Notes under the pieces: generated by a model
The model's input: only the letters and a program-made list of their open reading frames with translations
What the model was told of the DNA's origin: nothing
Database searches by the model: none
Made by a program: the position numbers and the translations under genes
Origin: Desulfobacteraceae bacterium
GTDB lineage: Bacteria; Desulfobacterota; Desulfobacteria; Desulfobacterales; BuS5
Direction: 5' to 3'
Assembly: GCA_030642865.1 (NCBI GenBank)
Contig: DAOWMW010000059.1
Coordinates: 1 to 7,492 of the forward strand
Length of the DNA: 7,492 nucleotides
Shown: positions 7,024-7,492 of the stretch, piece by piece
Numbering within the stretch: the stretch's first letter is position 1
Layout: each line of letters begins with the position of its first letter

Positions 7024-7031
7024 TTTGGTGC
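7024..7031 (+). repeat. Right copy of the 8-bp target-site duplication
   Basis: TTTGGTGC follows the right terminal repeat directly and equals 6763-6770. Removing the element and one copy restores a simple intergenic sequence between trkH and mnmG. Confidence 0.8.
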
Positions 7032-7091
7032 AAAGATGGAGGGCTGCAATACTCCGACAACCGATAGCGGAATAAAATTATATTTCCCCCC

Positions 7092-7492
7092 TTAATCCCC
7101 GTTTTTAAAATATTTTATCGCAATCATAATTGCTGAAATGGCTGCGGGTGTAATTCCGTCTATGCGGGAGACCTGACCTATTGAGCCTGGCCTGATGCTG
7201 GAGAGCTTTTCTTTCAGTTCGCTGGAAAGGCCATGAACAGCATCAAAATCAAGAAGTTCGGGAATTTTCATTTTTTCCAGCTTTTTTAATTTCTTAATCT
7301 CCGTGAGCTGCCTTTTTATATAACCTTCATATTTAATTTCTGTTTCCACCTGGAGCGCAATTTCTTTACTTATGGAACATTCATTTTTCCCTAATTTTTC
7401 AACAGCATCATAACCGAGTTCATTTCTTTTTAAAAGGCTGTCAAGCAAGACTCCGTTATTTATCAGGGGTGTACCCATGTCAGCCAGGTAAA
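7092..7492 (-). CDS. mnmG: MnmG (GidA), tRNA U34 carboxymethylaminomethyl-modifying enzyme, C-terminal part
   Basis: FAD-dependent enzyme that works with the GTPase MnmE to install the cmnm5 group on wobble uridine 34 of certain tRNAs. Only about the last 132 of the usual 620-odd residues are in the window. The frame stays open to the right edge, so the ATG at 7476-7478 is internal (the preceding codons read YLAD). The C-terminal helical domain is clear. Counting from that internal methionine, it has KYEGYIKRQ at 49-57, GLSSELKEKL at 83-92 and the hallmark RPGSIGQVSRIDGITPAAIS at 96-115, in the region that interacts with MnmE. The FAD-binding part lies outside the window. The gene converges on trkH. 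In many bacteria rsmG follows mnmG, but here no rsmG lies within the remaining downstream gap, which holds the MITE. No clear intrinsic terminator is seen right after its stop. Confidence 0.96.
   Translation of the reverse strand, partial: YLADMGTPLINNGVLLDSLLKRNELGYDAVEKLGKNECSISKEIALQVETEIKYEGYIKRQLTEIKKLKKLEKMKIPELLDFDAVHGLSSELKEKLSSIRPGSIGQVSRIDGITPAAISAIMIAIKYFKNGD

Overview
The window is bacterial chromosome of moderate AT content with tightly packed housekeeping and ion-homeostasis genes. It suggests a Gram-negative bacterium, and my best guess is Desulfobacterota (Desulfobacterales-like). That guess rests on a bacterial-type glutaminyl-tRNA synthetase, a Proteobacteria-style TrkA/TrkH pair, the wording of the MnmG C-terminus, and an IS66-type mobile-element end. 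It is inference from protein wording only; no 16S or other phylogenetic marker is present.

Layout, left to right. Positions 1-1599 look like one plus-strand transcription unit: the 3' end of an unidentified gene (stop at 165-167), an unrecognised 114-residue protein starting at a TTG (181-525), and a MscS-family mechanosensitive channel (535-1599). A 150-bp gap (1600-1749) holds a candidate promoter for glnS and a degenerate sequence resembling the mobile element described below. glnS (1750-3465) is complete. It is followed by a long imperfect palindrome (3472-3579) with a very strong apical stem. A small two-helix membrane protein (3637-3822), an intra-operon hairpin (3825-3850), then trkA (3934-5298) and trkH (5299-6747) follow. 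TrkA and TrkH abut with no intergenic base and together form a Trk potassium-uptake system. The right end carries the C-terminal part of mnmG on the minus strand (7092-7492, cut by the window edge), convergent with trkH.

The trkH-mnmG gap holds the clearest non-coding structure. It is a 253-bp element (6771-7023) with 15-bp terminal inverted repeats matching at 13 of 15 positions, further nested inverted repeats, and an exact 8-bp direct repeat TTTGGTGC touching both ends. The GTAA terminus and 8-bp duplication fit an IS66-family non-autonomous element (MITE).

Functionally, TrkAH (K+ accumulation) and the MscS channel (solute release on hypo-osmotic shock) are opposite arms of turgor control. 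GlnRS and MnmG both serve decoding: GlnRS charges tRNA-Gln, and MnmG modifies wobble U34. I see no CRISPR array, tRNA, rRNA, defence system or biosynthetic cluster. No wholly new multi-gene system is visible; the less ordinary items are the MITE, the glnS-downstream palindrome and the small unrecognised proteins.
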